A stretch of 64,000 bases of DNA from Sphingosinicella sp. CPCC 101087 (lineage in GTDB: Bacteria; Pseudomonadota; Alphaproteobacteria; Sphingomonadales; Sphingomonadaceae), in assembly GCF_004151485.1 (NCBI RefSeq), contig NZ_SBFF01000005.1:26001-90000 (forward strand), in the 5' to 3' direction. Positions 8,418 through 17,700 of this stretch are shown in pieces. Under the pieces are notes generated by a model that ran no database searches, had not been told where the DNA came from, and worked only from the letters and a program-made list of their open reading frames with translations. The first letter of the stretch is position 1. Each line of letters begins with the position of its first letter. Both the position numbers and the translations under genes were made by a program.

Positions 8418-9496
8418 GGATCGCGGTCACCGGGCTTCGCGGCCTTCCGGGGGTGATGGGCGGCGTCGAAACCCATTGCGAGGAGCTGCTCGTCCGGGTG
8501 AGGCGACTTGCGCCCGAAATCCCGATCACCGTCTTCGCTCGGCGGCCTTACGTGCCGAAGCGGCCCTATACGCACGAGGGCATCAGCGTCGTGCCGGTCG
8601 CCTCGCCCCGGTCGCGCTCCTTCGAGGCGATCGTCGCCACCTTCAACGGCGTGCTGGCCGCACGGCGCGCCGGTGCGGACGTCGTGCACATCCACGCAAT
8701 CGGCCCGGCCTTGCTGGCGCCGCTGGCGCGCGCGCTCGGCATGCGCGTCGTCGTCACCCATCATGGCGAGGATTATCGGCGCGCCAAATGGGGCTTCGTC
8801 GCCCGGCAGATGCTGAAGCTGGGGGAAAGGCTCGCCTGCCGCTCGGCCGACCGTCTGATCGCGGTCTCGCCTTCGCTCGCCGAGCGCCTGCGTGCCGCTT
8901 ACCCGGCCGCATCGGAGCGGATCCGCTTCATCCCGAACGGCGTGCCCGACCTTCCGCCGGTGCGTGGCGATGCGCTCGGCCGGCTGGGCCTGGCGCCGCG
9001 CGACTTCATCCTGGCGGTGGGGCGGCTGGTGCCGGAGAAGGGGCTGCACGACCTGGTCGACGCGCATGCACGGTCGGGCGACTCGCGCACCCTGGTGATC
9101 GTCGGCGGCGCCGACCATGAGAGCGCTTATGCGACCGCCTTGCGGGCGCGCGAGAGCGAGCGCGTCCGTTTCGCCGGCCTTCAGGACCGCGCCACCTTGC
9201 GCGAGCTGTTCGAGAACGCGTCGCTGTTCGTCATGCCTTCCTATCATGAAGGCCTGCCGATCGCGGCGCTGGAGGCAGCCTCCTGCGCGACGCCGATGCT
9301 GCTCAGCGACATCGACCCCAATCTCGACCTGGGGCTCGGTCCCCACCATTATTTCCCGGTGGGCGACGTCGACGCGCTCGCCCGCAGCCTTGCCCGCCCG
9401 CCGGAAGATTATGCGATCGACCGCAAGGCGTTCGGCGCCTTCGACTGGGATCGCATCTCGGAGAGCACCCTCGCTTTGTACCGCGAGCTGGCCTGA
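8414..9496 (+). CDS. Glycosyltransferase family 4
   Basis: A 360-residue GT-B enzyme. The N-terminus IAVTGLRGLPGVMGGVETH is the glycine-rich acceptor-side loop, VVTHHGEDYRR and AVSPSLAERLR lie in the first domain, and VGRLVPEKGLHDLV plus YHEGLPIAALEAASC (E-x7-E) form the nucleotide-sugar site. The GTG start at 8414 overlaps the pyruvyltransferase stop in a GTGA arrangement and places the glycine loop at the normal position. Last gene of the GT25-flippase-pyruvyltransferase-GT4 run. Retaining transferase; sugar unknown. Confidence 0.88.
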   Translation: MRIAVTGLRGLPGVMGGVETHCEELLVRVRRLAPEIPITVFARRPYVPKRPYTHEGISVVPVASPRSRSFEAIVATFNGVLAARRAGADVVHIHAIGPALLAPLARALGMRVVVTHHGEDYRRAKWGFVARQMLKLGERLACRSADRLIAVSPSLAERLRAAYPAASERIRFIPNGVPDLPPVRGDALGRLGLAPRDFILAVGRLVPEKGLHDLVDAHARSGDSRTLVIVGGADHESAYATALRARESERVRFAGLQDRATLRELFENASLFVMPSYHEGLPIAALEAASCATPMLLSDIDPNLDLGLGPHHYFPVGDVDALARSLARPPEDYAIDRKAFGAFDWDRISESTLALYRELA

Positions 9497-9501
9497 AGCC
9501 C

Positions 9502-9529
9502 GCCCTCGCCATCCGGAGATGACGAGGGC
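9502..9529. terminator. Hairpin between convergent EPS genes
   Basis: Two 12-base arms (GCCCTCGCCATC and GATGACGAGGGC) pair with one C/A mismatch around a CGGA loop. The hairpin lies in the 42-base spacer between the converging GT4 and sugar-transferase genes, where it could stop transcription from both sides. There is no T tract, so function as an intrinsic terminator is uncertain. Confidence 0.5.
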
Positions 9530-9538
9530 TGATCTTGC

Positions 9539-10945
9539 CTAGAAGGCGTTGCGGTGGATCACGACGCCGAAGGTGCGCAGCAGGATCTTGACGTCCAGCC
9601 ACAGCGACCAGGTGCGCATATATTCCAGGTCCGCGGCGAGCCGTGCCTCGAGGTCGCTCCGATGGTGCGTGGCGCCGCGGAAGCCCCGCACCTGGGCGAG
9701 GCCGGTCAGCCCGGGCGCACAGGCGTGGCGCAACCAGTAGCGGCGGTCGATATCCCAGAAGAGCTTCTCGCTTGCCGTCGATCCGAGCGCGTGCGGCCGC
9801 GGACCGACCAGGCTCATGCTCCCGAACAGCACGTTGAACAGCTGTGGAAGCTCGTCCATGCTCGTTGCGCGCAGCCAGCGTCCCACACGGGTGATCCGGT
9901 CGTCGTCGCGCCGGGTCGACATGTTGCCGTTGCCGTCGCAGCTCTCGGTCCGCATCGACCGGAACTTGTACATCCGGAACAGGCGGTTGCCGCGCCCGAT
10001 CCGCTCCTGGACGAACAGAACCGGTCCTGGGCTGTCGAGCTTGATGGCGATCGCGATGATCGCCAGCAGCGGCGCGACGAAGATCAGGCCGGGGATGACC
10101 AGCGCCAGGTCCATGAGGCGCTTCATCGCGATCTCCTGCAGCGACGGCGGTGGGAACATCGCGTAGCGGTCGCCGAAAATGTCCACCGGATCGGTGCTGA
10201 ACTGGAGCGCGGGATTGGCCGCCCGCACCTCTCCGGTGACGCCGGCTCCCTTGATGATGAGCTTCCAGTCCTCCTCGCGCTCCGGCATGCAGGCGATCGT
10301 CACTCGATCGACGTTCTTGAGCAGCTTGCCGACGCGATCGAGCATCATCGGGTTCGACACGTCGGCCGAGATTCCGATCGCCGGGGCATCGATCACGAGT
10401 TGGTGGCGTCCGCCCCTCACCGGGACCCCGTCCGCGATCACGAGGTCGATCACAGGGTGGTTCTCGAGCGCCCAGGAGCTGACCACGGCCATGGTCGTGC
10501 GCCCGAGCATCAGGAACGGCACGGCGAGCCCGACTCCATAGGCCACGATCCAGCCGCTGAACTCGTCCAGCAGGTCGAGCTGATGCAGGGTCAGCAGCGC
10601 GATCGCCGTGGCCAGGCAGAGCGAGAGCACCGCACGCATCGCGCCCTTGGGCGATTCGGTGAGGGCGTCGGCGCTGTAGGCGCTTCGGCTGATCGCCATG
10701 GCGAAAAAGAGTGGGATGATGATGCCGGTGAGCCGGGAGCTCTGCCATCCGATCGGATGGCCGAACTGCAGCAGGCTCGCGAAGACCAGCGCGGCCGTGA
10801 TCGCGGCAGCGTCCACGGCGGCGATCAGGATATAAAGCCCTATTCGCCGGCGCTGCTTGTTCGGAAGGCGTACATGGCCCTCGTGCCGCGGCGCGAGGGG
10901 AGTAGCTCCGGATTCGGCATGCACCGAGTCGACATACGCATTCAT
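9539..10945 (-). CDS. Polyprenyl-phosphate glycosyl-1-phosphate transferase (initiating sugar transferase)
   Basis: A 468-residue WbaP/GumD/SpsB-type enzyme. The N-terminal half has several transmembrane helices (four to five) and a CoA-binding-like domain. The C-terminal catalytic domain (about residues 275-468) starts with KRLMDLALVIPGLIF and carries the family motifs KFRSMR, SMDELPQLFNVL, SLVGPRP and PGLTGLAQVRG. It moves a sugar-1-phosphate from a nucleotide sugar to undecaprenyl phosphate and so starts the repeat unit. I prefer the ATG at 10945 with GGAG six bases upstream over a start 42 codons earlier. It is transcribed away from the acetyltransferase gene. Confidence 0.9.
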   Translation of the reverse strand: MNAYVDSVHAESGATPLAPRHEGHVRLPNKQRRRIGLYILIAAVDAAAITAALVFASLLQFGHPIGWQSSRLTGIIIPLFFAMAISRSAYSADALTESPKGAMRAVLSLCLATAIALLTLHQLDLLDEFSGWIVAYGVGLAVPFLMLGRTTMAVVSSWALENHPVIDLVIADGVPVRGGRHQLVIDAPAIGISADVSNPMMLDRVGKLLKNVDRVTIACMPEREEDWKLIIKGAGVTGEVRAANPALQFSTDPVDIFGDRYAMFPPPSLQEIAMKRLMDLALVIPGLIFVAPLLAIIAIAIKLDSPGPVLFVQERIGRGNRLFRMYKFRSMRTESCDGNGNMSTRRDDDRITRVGRWLRATSMDELPQLFNVLFGSMSLVGPRPHALGSTASEKLFWDIDRRYWLRHACAPGLTGLAQVRGFRGATHHRSDLEARLAADLEYMRTWSLWLDVKILLRTFGVVIHRNAF

Positions 10946-11012
10946 CGGTCGCTCCACTGCCTGGCAGACAGCCTTCAATTCTGCTCGTCGAAGGTCTTGG
11001 CTACGGGGATTA

Positions 11013-11027
11013 TTGTGCGTTGCACAA
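11013..11027. promoter_or_regulatory. TTGTGC-GTT-GCACAA dyad in divergent spacer
   Basis: Perfect 6-base arms with a 3-base centre in the 367-base spacer (10946-11312) between the divergent initiating transferase and acetyltransferase genes. The spacer is less GC-rich than the genes around it and has no believable gene of its own. The right half TTGCACAA recurs, inverted, in the divergent spacer near 5052. Good candidate for an operator controlling both directions. Confidence 0.45.
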
Positions 11028-11312
11028 GTTTCAGGCACCCTCGGTGTTGAAGCAACGGTGAAAAGGCTCAATCAGGATTCTTCTCGGCACCTGCAAGCGT
11101 CCCGCGTTGATCGGGTTCCTAAATACGGCCAAATTCCGCGATTCTCGGCAGGCTCTTTGGTTCCGCTCGATTGGTCGTACGAGGTGAACGGCTGGCCTTG
11201 CGCGACGTTGCCCAAGGTGCGCGAGCCGTGCGAGGGCGCCGGGACGCGCCGTTTTTTATTGCGCTGCAACATATCGACCCTGAAGGCCGGGACCCTGGAA
11301 ACCGACAGCGTC

Positions 11313-11987
11313 ATGGAGCATTCACGCGGGCTCGCCGCCCCTGGGCCGCTGGAGCGCCGATTCCGGCTGACCTGGGCACTCATCCAGTCGGACCTGTACC
11401 GTTACGCCGGCAACGTTCGGACCGCCTCGTTCCTGCGCCACTTCCTGTTCACGCCGGGCTTCAAATATACGACGGTGATGCGCCTGTGCGGCTATCTGCG
11501 CGGCGGCCGGCTGGGCAAATGGACGCTTTACCCGCCGCTCAAGCTGCTCCTGCTGCGCTATCGCTACAAATATGGGATAGCGATTCCCGAATATACCCGC
11601 ATCGGCCCGGGGCTATTCATCAACCGGTTCGGCGGGGTGATGGTGAATGGCGACGCGGTGATCGGGGCCAATTGCAACATCACGCACGGGGCGATGCTCG
11701 GCCAGCTCAACCGCGGACCCAAAGCGGGCTCGCCGATTCTGGGCGACGACGTCTTCCTCGCCGCCGGCTGCAAGATCCTCGGCCGCATCCAGATCGGCGA
11801 CCGGGCCGCGGTCGGCGCCAACGCCGTGGTCACCAAGGACGTCCCGGACGATGGGGTGGTCGGCGGCATCCCCGCCAAGCTGATCTCGAACCAGGGGTCG
11901 GAAGGCTATATCAATCGCCGGGTCTGGCCGGACGTCAGGAACGGGTTCCGGCCCTTCGACCGGAATTCCGGGGCCGGTCAGAAGTAG
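11313..11987 (+). CDS. Hexapeptide-repeat acyltransferase (serine-acetyltransferase-like)
   Basis: A 224-residue protein whose C-terminal half is a left-handed beta helix of hexapeptide repeats (about residues 115-205; NGDAVIGANCNITHG, ILGDDVFLAAGCKILG, IQIGDRAAVGANAVV, closing with GIPAKLI). The histidine in ITHG matches the catalytic position of CysE-type acetyltransferases. The N-terminal part (LTWALIQSDLYRYAG) resembles the SAT-like enzymes of polysaccharide loci. In this context it probably O-acetylates a sugar of the polymer rather than serine. ATG start at 11313; its ribosome-binding site is weak. Its end overlaps the end of the export lipoprotein gene by ten bases, tail to tail. Confidence 0.8.
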   Translation: MEHSRGLAAPGPLERRFRLTWALIQSDLYRYAGNVRTASFLRHFLFTPGFKYTTVMRLCGYLRGGRLGKWTLYPPLKLLLLRYRYKYGIAIPEYTRIGPGLFINRFGGVMVNGDAVIGANCNITHGAMLGQLNRGPKAGSPILGDDVFLAAGCKILGRIQIGDRAAVGANAVVTKDVPDDGVVGGIPAKLISNQGSEGYINRRVWPDVRNGFRPFDRNSGAGQK

Positions 11988-12544
11988 CGTTCGCCGATCC
12001 GGACGATGTCGCCCGGCTGGACGATGAGGTCGCTGGTCAAGGGCACCTCGCGCTCCGCCGGCTCCCCGGCACGCTTGATGAAAACGCTGCTTTGGCGCGC
12101 GCGGTAGGTGAAGCCCTCCGCCCGCGCTACCGCCGCCAGGACCGTCAGGCCGGGCTGGTAGGGAAACTCGCCCGGCTGGTTGACTTCGCCCAGGACATAG
12201 AAGGGGCGGTAGGCAAGCACCTCGACCGCCACGTTCGGATCGAGCAGATAGCCCATGTTCTTGAGCGATGCGGCGAGCTCCGTCGCAAGCGCGTCGGGGG
12301 ACTTTCCGGCCGCCTGAATCGTGCCCGCCAGCGGGAAAGCGAGCTCGCCGCCGCTGCTCAGCACATATTCGCCGGTCAGCGCCGGCTCTCCATAGACGGT
12401 CACCCGCAGCCGCTCGCCGGGACCGAGCGCATGGGCAGAAGCCGGCGCCGGCGGATTCTCGCTGACCGGAAAGGGCCCCTGGGAGCAGGCGGCGAGGCTG
12501 GCGGTCAGGACGAGGCTGAGCGCGAAGGGCAACGACCTTGTCAT
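11978..12544 (-). CDS. Polysaccharide export lipoprotein (Wza-like, short)
   Basis: A 188-residue outer-membrane polysaccharide export family protein. It has a lipoprotein signal peptide with LAAC at residues 17-20, the export domain (ALGPGERLRVTVYGEPALTG to about residue 115) and one SLBB-type domain (FYVLGEVNQPGEFPYQPGL and following). It is much shorter than enterobacterial Wza (about 380 residues), as is usual for sphingomonad-type export proteins. It should form the outer-membrane/periplasmic channel for the polymer with the Wzz-like partner. The ATG at 12544 has GGAGAG upstream; the frame extends further but without signal-peptide character. Confidence 0.88.
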   Translation of the reverse strand: MTRSLPFALSLVLTASLAACSQGPFPVSENPPAPASAHALGPGERLRVTVYGEPALTGEYVLSSGGELAFPLAGTIQAAGKSPDALATELAASLKNMGYLLDPNVAVEVLAYRPFYVLGEVNQPGEFPYQPGLTVLAAVARAEGFTYRARQSSVFIKRAGEPAEREVPLTSDLIVQPGDIVRIGERYF

Positions 12545-12636
12545 CTGGCTCTCCGTTGGCGGCCGCAGGCGCGGACCCGATGGCGCGGCGCCTATCGGTC
12601 GGCCCGACGGCGTGCAACGCCGGATGCGCCGAGCCG

Positions 12637-12644
12637 TTGCGCAA
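12637..12644. promoter_or_regulatory. TTGCGCAA palindrome in divergent spacer
   Basis: An 8-base perfect palindrome in the 279-base spacer between the divergent export lipoprotein and diguanylate cyclase genes. It resembles the TTGC/GCAA dyads of the other spacers of this locus. Alone it could be chance; as the fourth member of a set it is worth noting. Confidence 0.25.
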
Positions 12645-12823
12645 GGCGGATCGTTACGGGCAGGCATCCATGCCGAACGTTCGCCGCCCGCGTCAGGTGT
12701 TCTCGAAATTCCGGTCGGCGGCACTTGCCGGTCGAGTTAACCCTCTCTTCGCATTGCGCCTGTTAGGGGCGCTCCGGCGCTCGAGCTCGCAACCTGCCCA
12801 GCGCCTTCACGGGAGACGGATCT

Positions 12824-14584
12824 TTGTGGCGCTTCCTCGTCCTCGCCGTTCTGGCATGGATGATCCCCTCCGGGGCCGCCGCGGCGGACTTGAAGGAGCG
12901 CTTCTGCCACGCCGTCGCGCCCTTGCTCCCCGACTCGTTCGCGGACCTGTCCGCCGGATCCTTGGCCCGGGCCGAACCGCCCGCGCTTCGGGCCTTCGCC
13001 TGCTCGGGTGGCCCCGGCGCCTACAGGGGCGGGCGCCTGTGGTTGCGCGCGCCGCTCGATGCCGGCAACCTGGCTCCGGGCGAGGCTGCCACGCTCCTCA
13101 TCCACATGACCCGGTTCGACAGGCTCACCGTCCGGTTTCAATATGCGGACGGCCATAGCGAGCGCTTCCAGGTGGCGAGCGGCGATTACGGCCAGCACTG
13201 GCGGGTGGGCGGCCAACTCGCCTTCACCGCGCCGGCGCGAGAGGCGCGGGTGGAGGCAATCGTGCTCGGCCTCGACCGGCTGGCCACCTGGCCGCATCTG
13301 CGCGTGCGGCTGCTGCCCGGATCGTCGGCCGCAAGCGAAGCCAGCTTGGCCGCCGCCCTCGTCGGCGCGGCCATCGCCCTGCTGGGCCTGAGCACGCTCT
13401 ACAACTTTCTGCTCTCCATCGCCTCGCGCCGCGGCTTCGTCGCCTGGCATGCCGCCTGGGTCGGCACCGTCTTCGTCTGGGGCCTGCTCTGGTCGCAGCT
13501 TGCTTTGCTCGTCATGCCCGGCATCGCGGGCACGCTGACGGCGCAGCTGTGCACCCTGCTTTCCACCTTCGCCATTACCTTCGCCACGGCCTGCGCGGTA
13601 GCGATGATCGATCCCGGCCGGGGCGCGCGATGGATTCGCTCCGCGGTCCTGATCTGCGGCCTTGCCATCGCCCTCGTCGGCGCGGTCGCGGCCTTCCCGC
13701 CGGCGAGCCTGCCGCTTCCGCTGCTCGGAACGATCCTCGGCATCCTGGTTCTCGCCGACCTCCTCGGCGTGGTCCTGCTGATCGGCTGGTCGTGGTGGCG
13801 CGGCGACAAGGGTGCTCGGGATTATGCGCTCGCCTGGGGGCTGCCGATGGCGACCCTCGCCTCGACCGAGATCATCGATTACGGCCCGGCTTTGCTCGGC
13901 GGGGGGTCGCAGTTGGCGGTCCTGCTCGCTTCGGCGCTCCAGACATTGTGGCTCTCCGTTGCCATGACCCTGCGGCTCGCCAAGATGCGCGCCGAGCGCG
14001 ACGCCGCTCAGGCGGCTCGGCACGAGATGCAGCTCCTTGCCGAACGCGACCCTCTCACCGGGCTGCTCAACCGTCGAGGATTCGTGGCAAGGGCCGAACG
14101 GGCATTGCGAGGCGCACCTCACGGCTTCACCCTGCTCCTGATCGACGTCGACAATTTCAAGTCGGTCAATGACGGCTACGGCCACGATATCGGCGATTCG
14201 GTGCTGCGCGTCGTTGCCGATGCCATCGACCGCGAATCCGGCTCCGCCGTGGCCGGGCGGATGGGTGGCGAGGAATTCGCGATCGGCGCCGATGCGCTCA
14301 GGACCGATCCTATCAAGCTTGCCAGCGCCGTCCTAGAAAGTGTCGCCGGACTCGATCTCGTCCACCTGTTCGGCGAGCCGCGCCAGGTCACGGTCAGCAT
14401 CGGCGTCGCTCATGCGGCGCCCGGCTCCGGATTCGAAGCCGTGTATCGGGAGGCGGACCGGGCGCTCTATGCCGCGAAGAATGGCGGCCGGAACCGAGTT
14501 GCCCTTTTCGGTGGCGGAGAAGGGGGGCGGCCGGCGATGTCCCGGGAAAAGCCGGCCAAACAGGCGGCCCTCCGATCCTTCTGA
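12824..14584 (+). CDS. Membrane diguanylate cyclase with 7TM sensor region
   Basis: A 586-residue protein with a signal peptide, a periplasmic domain of about 150 residues (21-170), seven hydrophobic helices (about 172-385, like 7TMR-DISM receptors), a short coiled linker and a C-terminal GGDEF domain from about 405. The domain begins RDPLTGLLNRRGF, has metal-binding DVDNF and an intact GGEEF at 481-485, so it should make c-di-GMP. The RxxD inhibitory site normally five residues before GGEEF is absent (SGSA there), so simple product inhibition is not expected. Start is TTG with GGGAG eight bases upstream. Its position next to the exopolysaccharide export gene suggests control of polymer output. 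Confidence 0.88.
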   Translation: MWRFLVLAVLAWMIPSGAAAADLKERFCHAVAPLLPDSFADLSAGSLARAEPPALRAFACSGGPGAYRGGRLWLRAPLDAGNLAPGEAATLLIHMTRFDRLTVRFQYADGHSERFQVASGDYGQHWRVGGQLAFTAPAREARVEAIVLGLDRLATWPHLRVRLLPGSSAASEASLAAALVGAAIALLGLSTLYNFLLSIASRRGFVAWHAAWVGTVFVWGLLWSQLALLVMPGIAGTLTAQLCTLLSTFAITFATACAVAMIDPGRGARWIRSAVLICGLAIALVGAVAAFPPASLPLPLLGTILGILVLADLLGVVLLIGWSWWRGDKGARDYALAWGLPMATLASTEIIDYGPALLGGGSQLAVLLASALQTLWLSVAMTLRLAKMRAERDAAQAARHEMQLLAERDPLTGLLNRRGFVARAERALRGAPHGFTLLLIDVDNFKSVNDGYGHDIGDSVLRVVADAIDRESGSAVAGRMGGEEFAIGADALRTDPIKLASAVLESVAGLDLVHLFGEPRQVTVSIGVAHAAPGSGFEAVYREADRALYAAKNGGRNRVALFGGGEGGRPAMSREKPAKQAALRSF

Positions 14585-14701
14585 CCGGCGGCCGCGTCGT
14601 CGTCCGAAAATCTCCGAAGGCTCCCCGCTACTTATGGCCAGGCGTATTGCTTCTGCGTCACACCGCATTATCGTCCGCGGCCAGCATCATTGGGGAGTCG
14701 T

Positions 14702-17700
14702 ATGCGTAAGCTTCTGACCGCACTCGCGATCGCCGCCGGAGTCACGCTCGCCGGCTGCGCAACCACGACGGGGCAGGCGCCGCAATCCGCCGGCTTGGCG
14801 GCCGAAGCCGCTGCGCAGCCCGACGTGGATCCGGCGTTGCGTCGGCTGCTCGACCAAGTCGAGATCCCCTATGAGACCTTCACTCTCGACAATGGTCTGC
14901 GCGTCGTCGTGCACGAGGACCGCAAGGCGCCGGTCGTCGCGGTCAGCGTCTGGTACAATGTCGGGTCGAAGGACGAGCCGGCCGGCCGCACCGGCTTCGC
15001 TCACCTGTTCGAGCATATGATGTTCTACGGCTCGGAGAATGCGCCGGGCAATTTCTTCCCGCGGCTCGAGGAGATCGGCGCGACCGACTGGAACGGAACG
15101 ACCTGGTTCGACCGCACCAACTATTTCGAGACCGTGCCGACGCCGGCGCTGGAAACCGCCTTGTTCCTCGAAAGCGATCGCATGGGCCACCTGCTCGGCG
15201 CGGTCACCGAGGAGAAATTGCGCAATCAGATCGGCGTCGTGCAGAATGAGAAAAGGCAGGGTGACAACCAGCCCTACGGCCTGGTCGAATATGCCCAGCT
15301 CGAGAACCTGTTCCCGGAAGGCCATCCCTATCGCCACTCGACGATCGGCTCGATGGCCGATCTCGATGCGGCGACGCTTCAGACCGTCCATCAGTGGTTT
15401 CGGGACAAATACGGTCCCAACAATGCCGTCCTGGTGCTCGCCGGCGACATCGACACGGCGACCGCGCGCACTCTCGTCCAACGCTATTTCGGCGACATTC
15501 CGCGGGGCCCCGAGAATGTCCCGGCCCAGGCGGACGTGCCGACCTTGCCGGCGCGCGTCGACCAGGTGATGCACGACCAGGTCGCGACCACCCGGCTCTA
15601 TCGCAATTGGGTAGTCCCCGGGATCGGTCATGAAGACGTCGTTCCGCTCGAGATCGGCGCCAGCGTCCTGGGCGGCCTGGCCAGCTCGCGGTTGGACAAT
15701 ATCCTCGTGCGCGGCGAACAGACCGCCGTGCGGGTCAGCGCCGGCGTCCAGGTCTTCCACCGGGTCTCCATGTTCGAAGTCCAGGTCGACGTGAAGCCCG
15801 GCGTCGACGCGGACGCCGTCTCGCGCCGCCTCGATCAGATCATCGACGAGTTCGTCGCCCAGGGCCCGACCGAGGACGAGGTGCGCCGCGTCGTCATGCA
15901 GACCGTCGCCGGCCGCATTCGCGGCCTCGAGCAGGTCGGCGGGTTCGGCGGCAAGGCCGTCGCCCTCGCCGAGGGCGCGCTCTACCTGGACGATCCCGGC
16001 TTCTATCGCCGCCAGCTCGAGGAATATGCCTCCGCGACGCCCGCCGAGGTGCGCGAGGCGATGCAGCGCTGGCTGAGCCGCCCGGTCTATGCGCTCCACG
16101 TCGTTCCGGGCGAGCGCGGCGACTATGAGGAATCGTCTGCGGGACAGGGAAGCGTGATGGCGCCGCGAACCGCCGTTGCAACCGCAAGTCCGGTACAACC
16201 CGCTACCCACGCCCCGTTCTACTTCCGCGCTCCCGAGGCTGGCGAGCAGCCGCTCGCGCCGCTGCCCCGCACCGGCCTGGCAGAGGTGACGGCGGGTTCC
16301 GGCGGCGGTTCCGTCGTCCCGTCTGCCGAATCCGCGCAGGACGGACCGCGTACCTTCCAAGGCGACCGCTCGCGCATCCCGGAAGTCGGCACGATCACCG
16401 ATCTCGATTTCCCCGAGGTCGAGCACGCCACCTTGTCCAACGGCGTCCGAGTCACCTTCGCGCGCCGCGCCACCGTGCCCGTCGTGCGCGTGTCGCTGCA
16501 GTTCGATGCCGGCTTCTCGGCCGATCCGGAAGGGCGCGAGGGGCTGCAGAGCCTCATGGCCGCCCTGCTCGACGAGGGCACCGCGACCCGCAACTCGATC
16601 CAGCTCGCCGAGGAGGAGGAGAGGCTCGGCGCTGCGATCGGCGCCGGCGCCTCGATCGATCGAACCTCGGTCGGCGTTTCCGCGCTCGTCACCAATCTCG
16701 GACCGTCGCTCGACCTCCTCGCCGACATCGTCAAGAATCCCGCCTTCGATCCCGGCGAGATCGAGCGGCTTCGCGCCCAGCGCCTTGCCCAGATCGCTTC
16801 CGAGCAGACCCAGCCCACCGGGATCGCGCTTCGCACGCTGCCGCCGTTGCTCTACGGCACGCAGCACCCTTACGGCGTGCCGCTCACCGGCTCGGGCACC
16901 GCCGGGTCGGTCCAGGCGATCACCCGCGAAGACATAGTCGCGGCGCACCAGAGCTGGCTGCGCCCCGACAATCTCGAAATCTTCGTCGTCGGCGACACCA
17001 CGCTCGAGGAGATCACGCGCGAACTCGAAAGCCGGTTCGGCACATGGGCCGTGCCCGCCGCACCCAAGGGCACGAAGGACTTCTCCCGCGCCATTCCGCC
17101 GACCCGCTCCCGGATCGTCCTGATCGATCGGCCGCAGTCGCCCCAATCGATGATCCTCGCCGGGGCCGTCCTGCCGCTCAAGGGGACCGACGACATGCTG
17201 GCCCTGCTTGCCGCCAACGACGCACTGGGCGGCCAGGCGTCGGCCCGGCTAAACATGGACATCCGCGAAACGAAGGGCTGGGGCTATGGCGCCTTCTCCT
17301 TCGTCAACCGGGTTCGAGAGCACAGCCCGTTCATCGTCTTCGCCCCGGTGCAGACCAACCGCACCGGTGAATCGATCGCGGCGCTCCAGGAGCAGATCCG
17401 CGCCTTCGTCGGGCCCCGGGGGGTCACCGCCGAGGAGCTCGGCCGGATCGTCCAGGGCAGCGTCCGCGGGCTGCCTGGCAGCTTCGAGACGTCCGACGCG
17501 GTGCTCGGCGCGATCATCGAGAACGACCTGTACGAGCGGCCCGCCGACTATCAGGAGACGCTGCCGGGCCGCTACCGTGCCTTGACCGCCGCCGATCTCG
17601 ACCGCGCCGCCCGCCAGGCCGTCGATCCCGACGCCCTCGTCTGGGTGGTAGTCGGCGACGCCAGCCAGGTTCGTCCCCAGCTCGACCGCCTCGGCCTTCC

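Noticed and set aside
14687..17146. 819-codon open frame on the minus strand opposite the M16 peptidase gene
   Set aside because: No recognisable domain, no ribosome-binding site, and it is the mirror of a well-conserved plus-strand gene.
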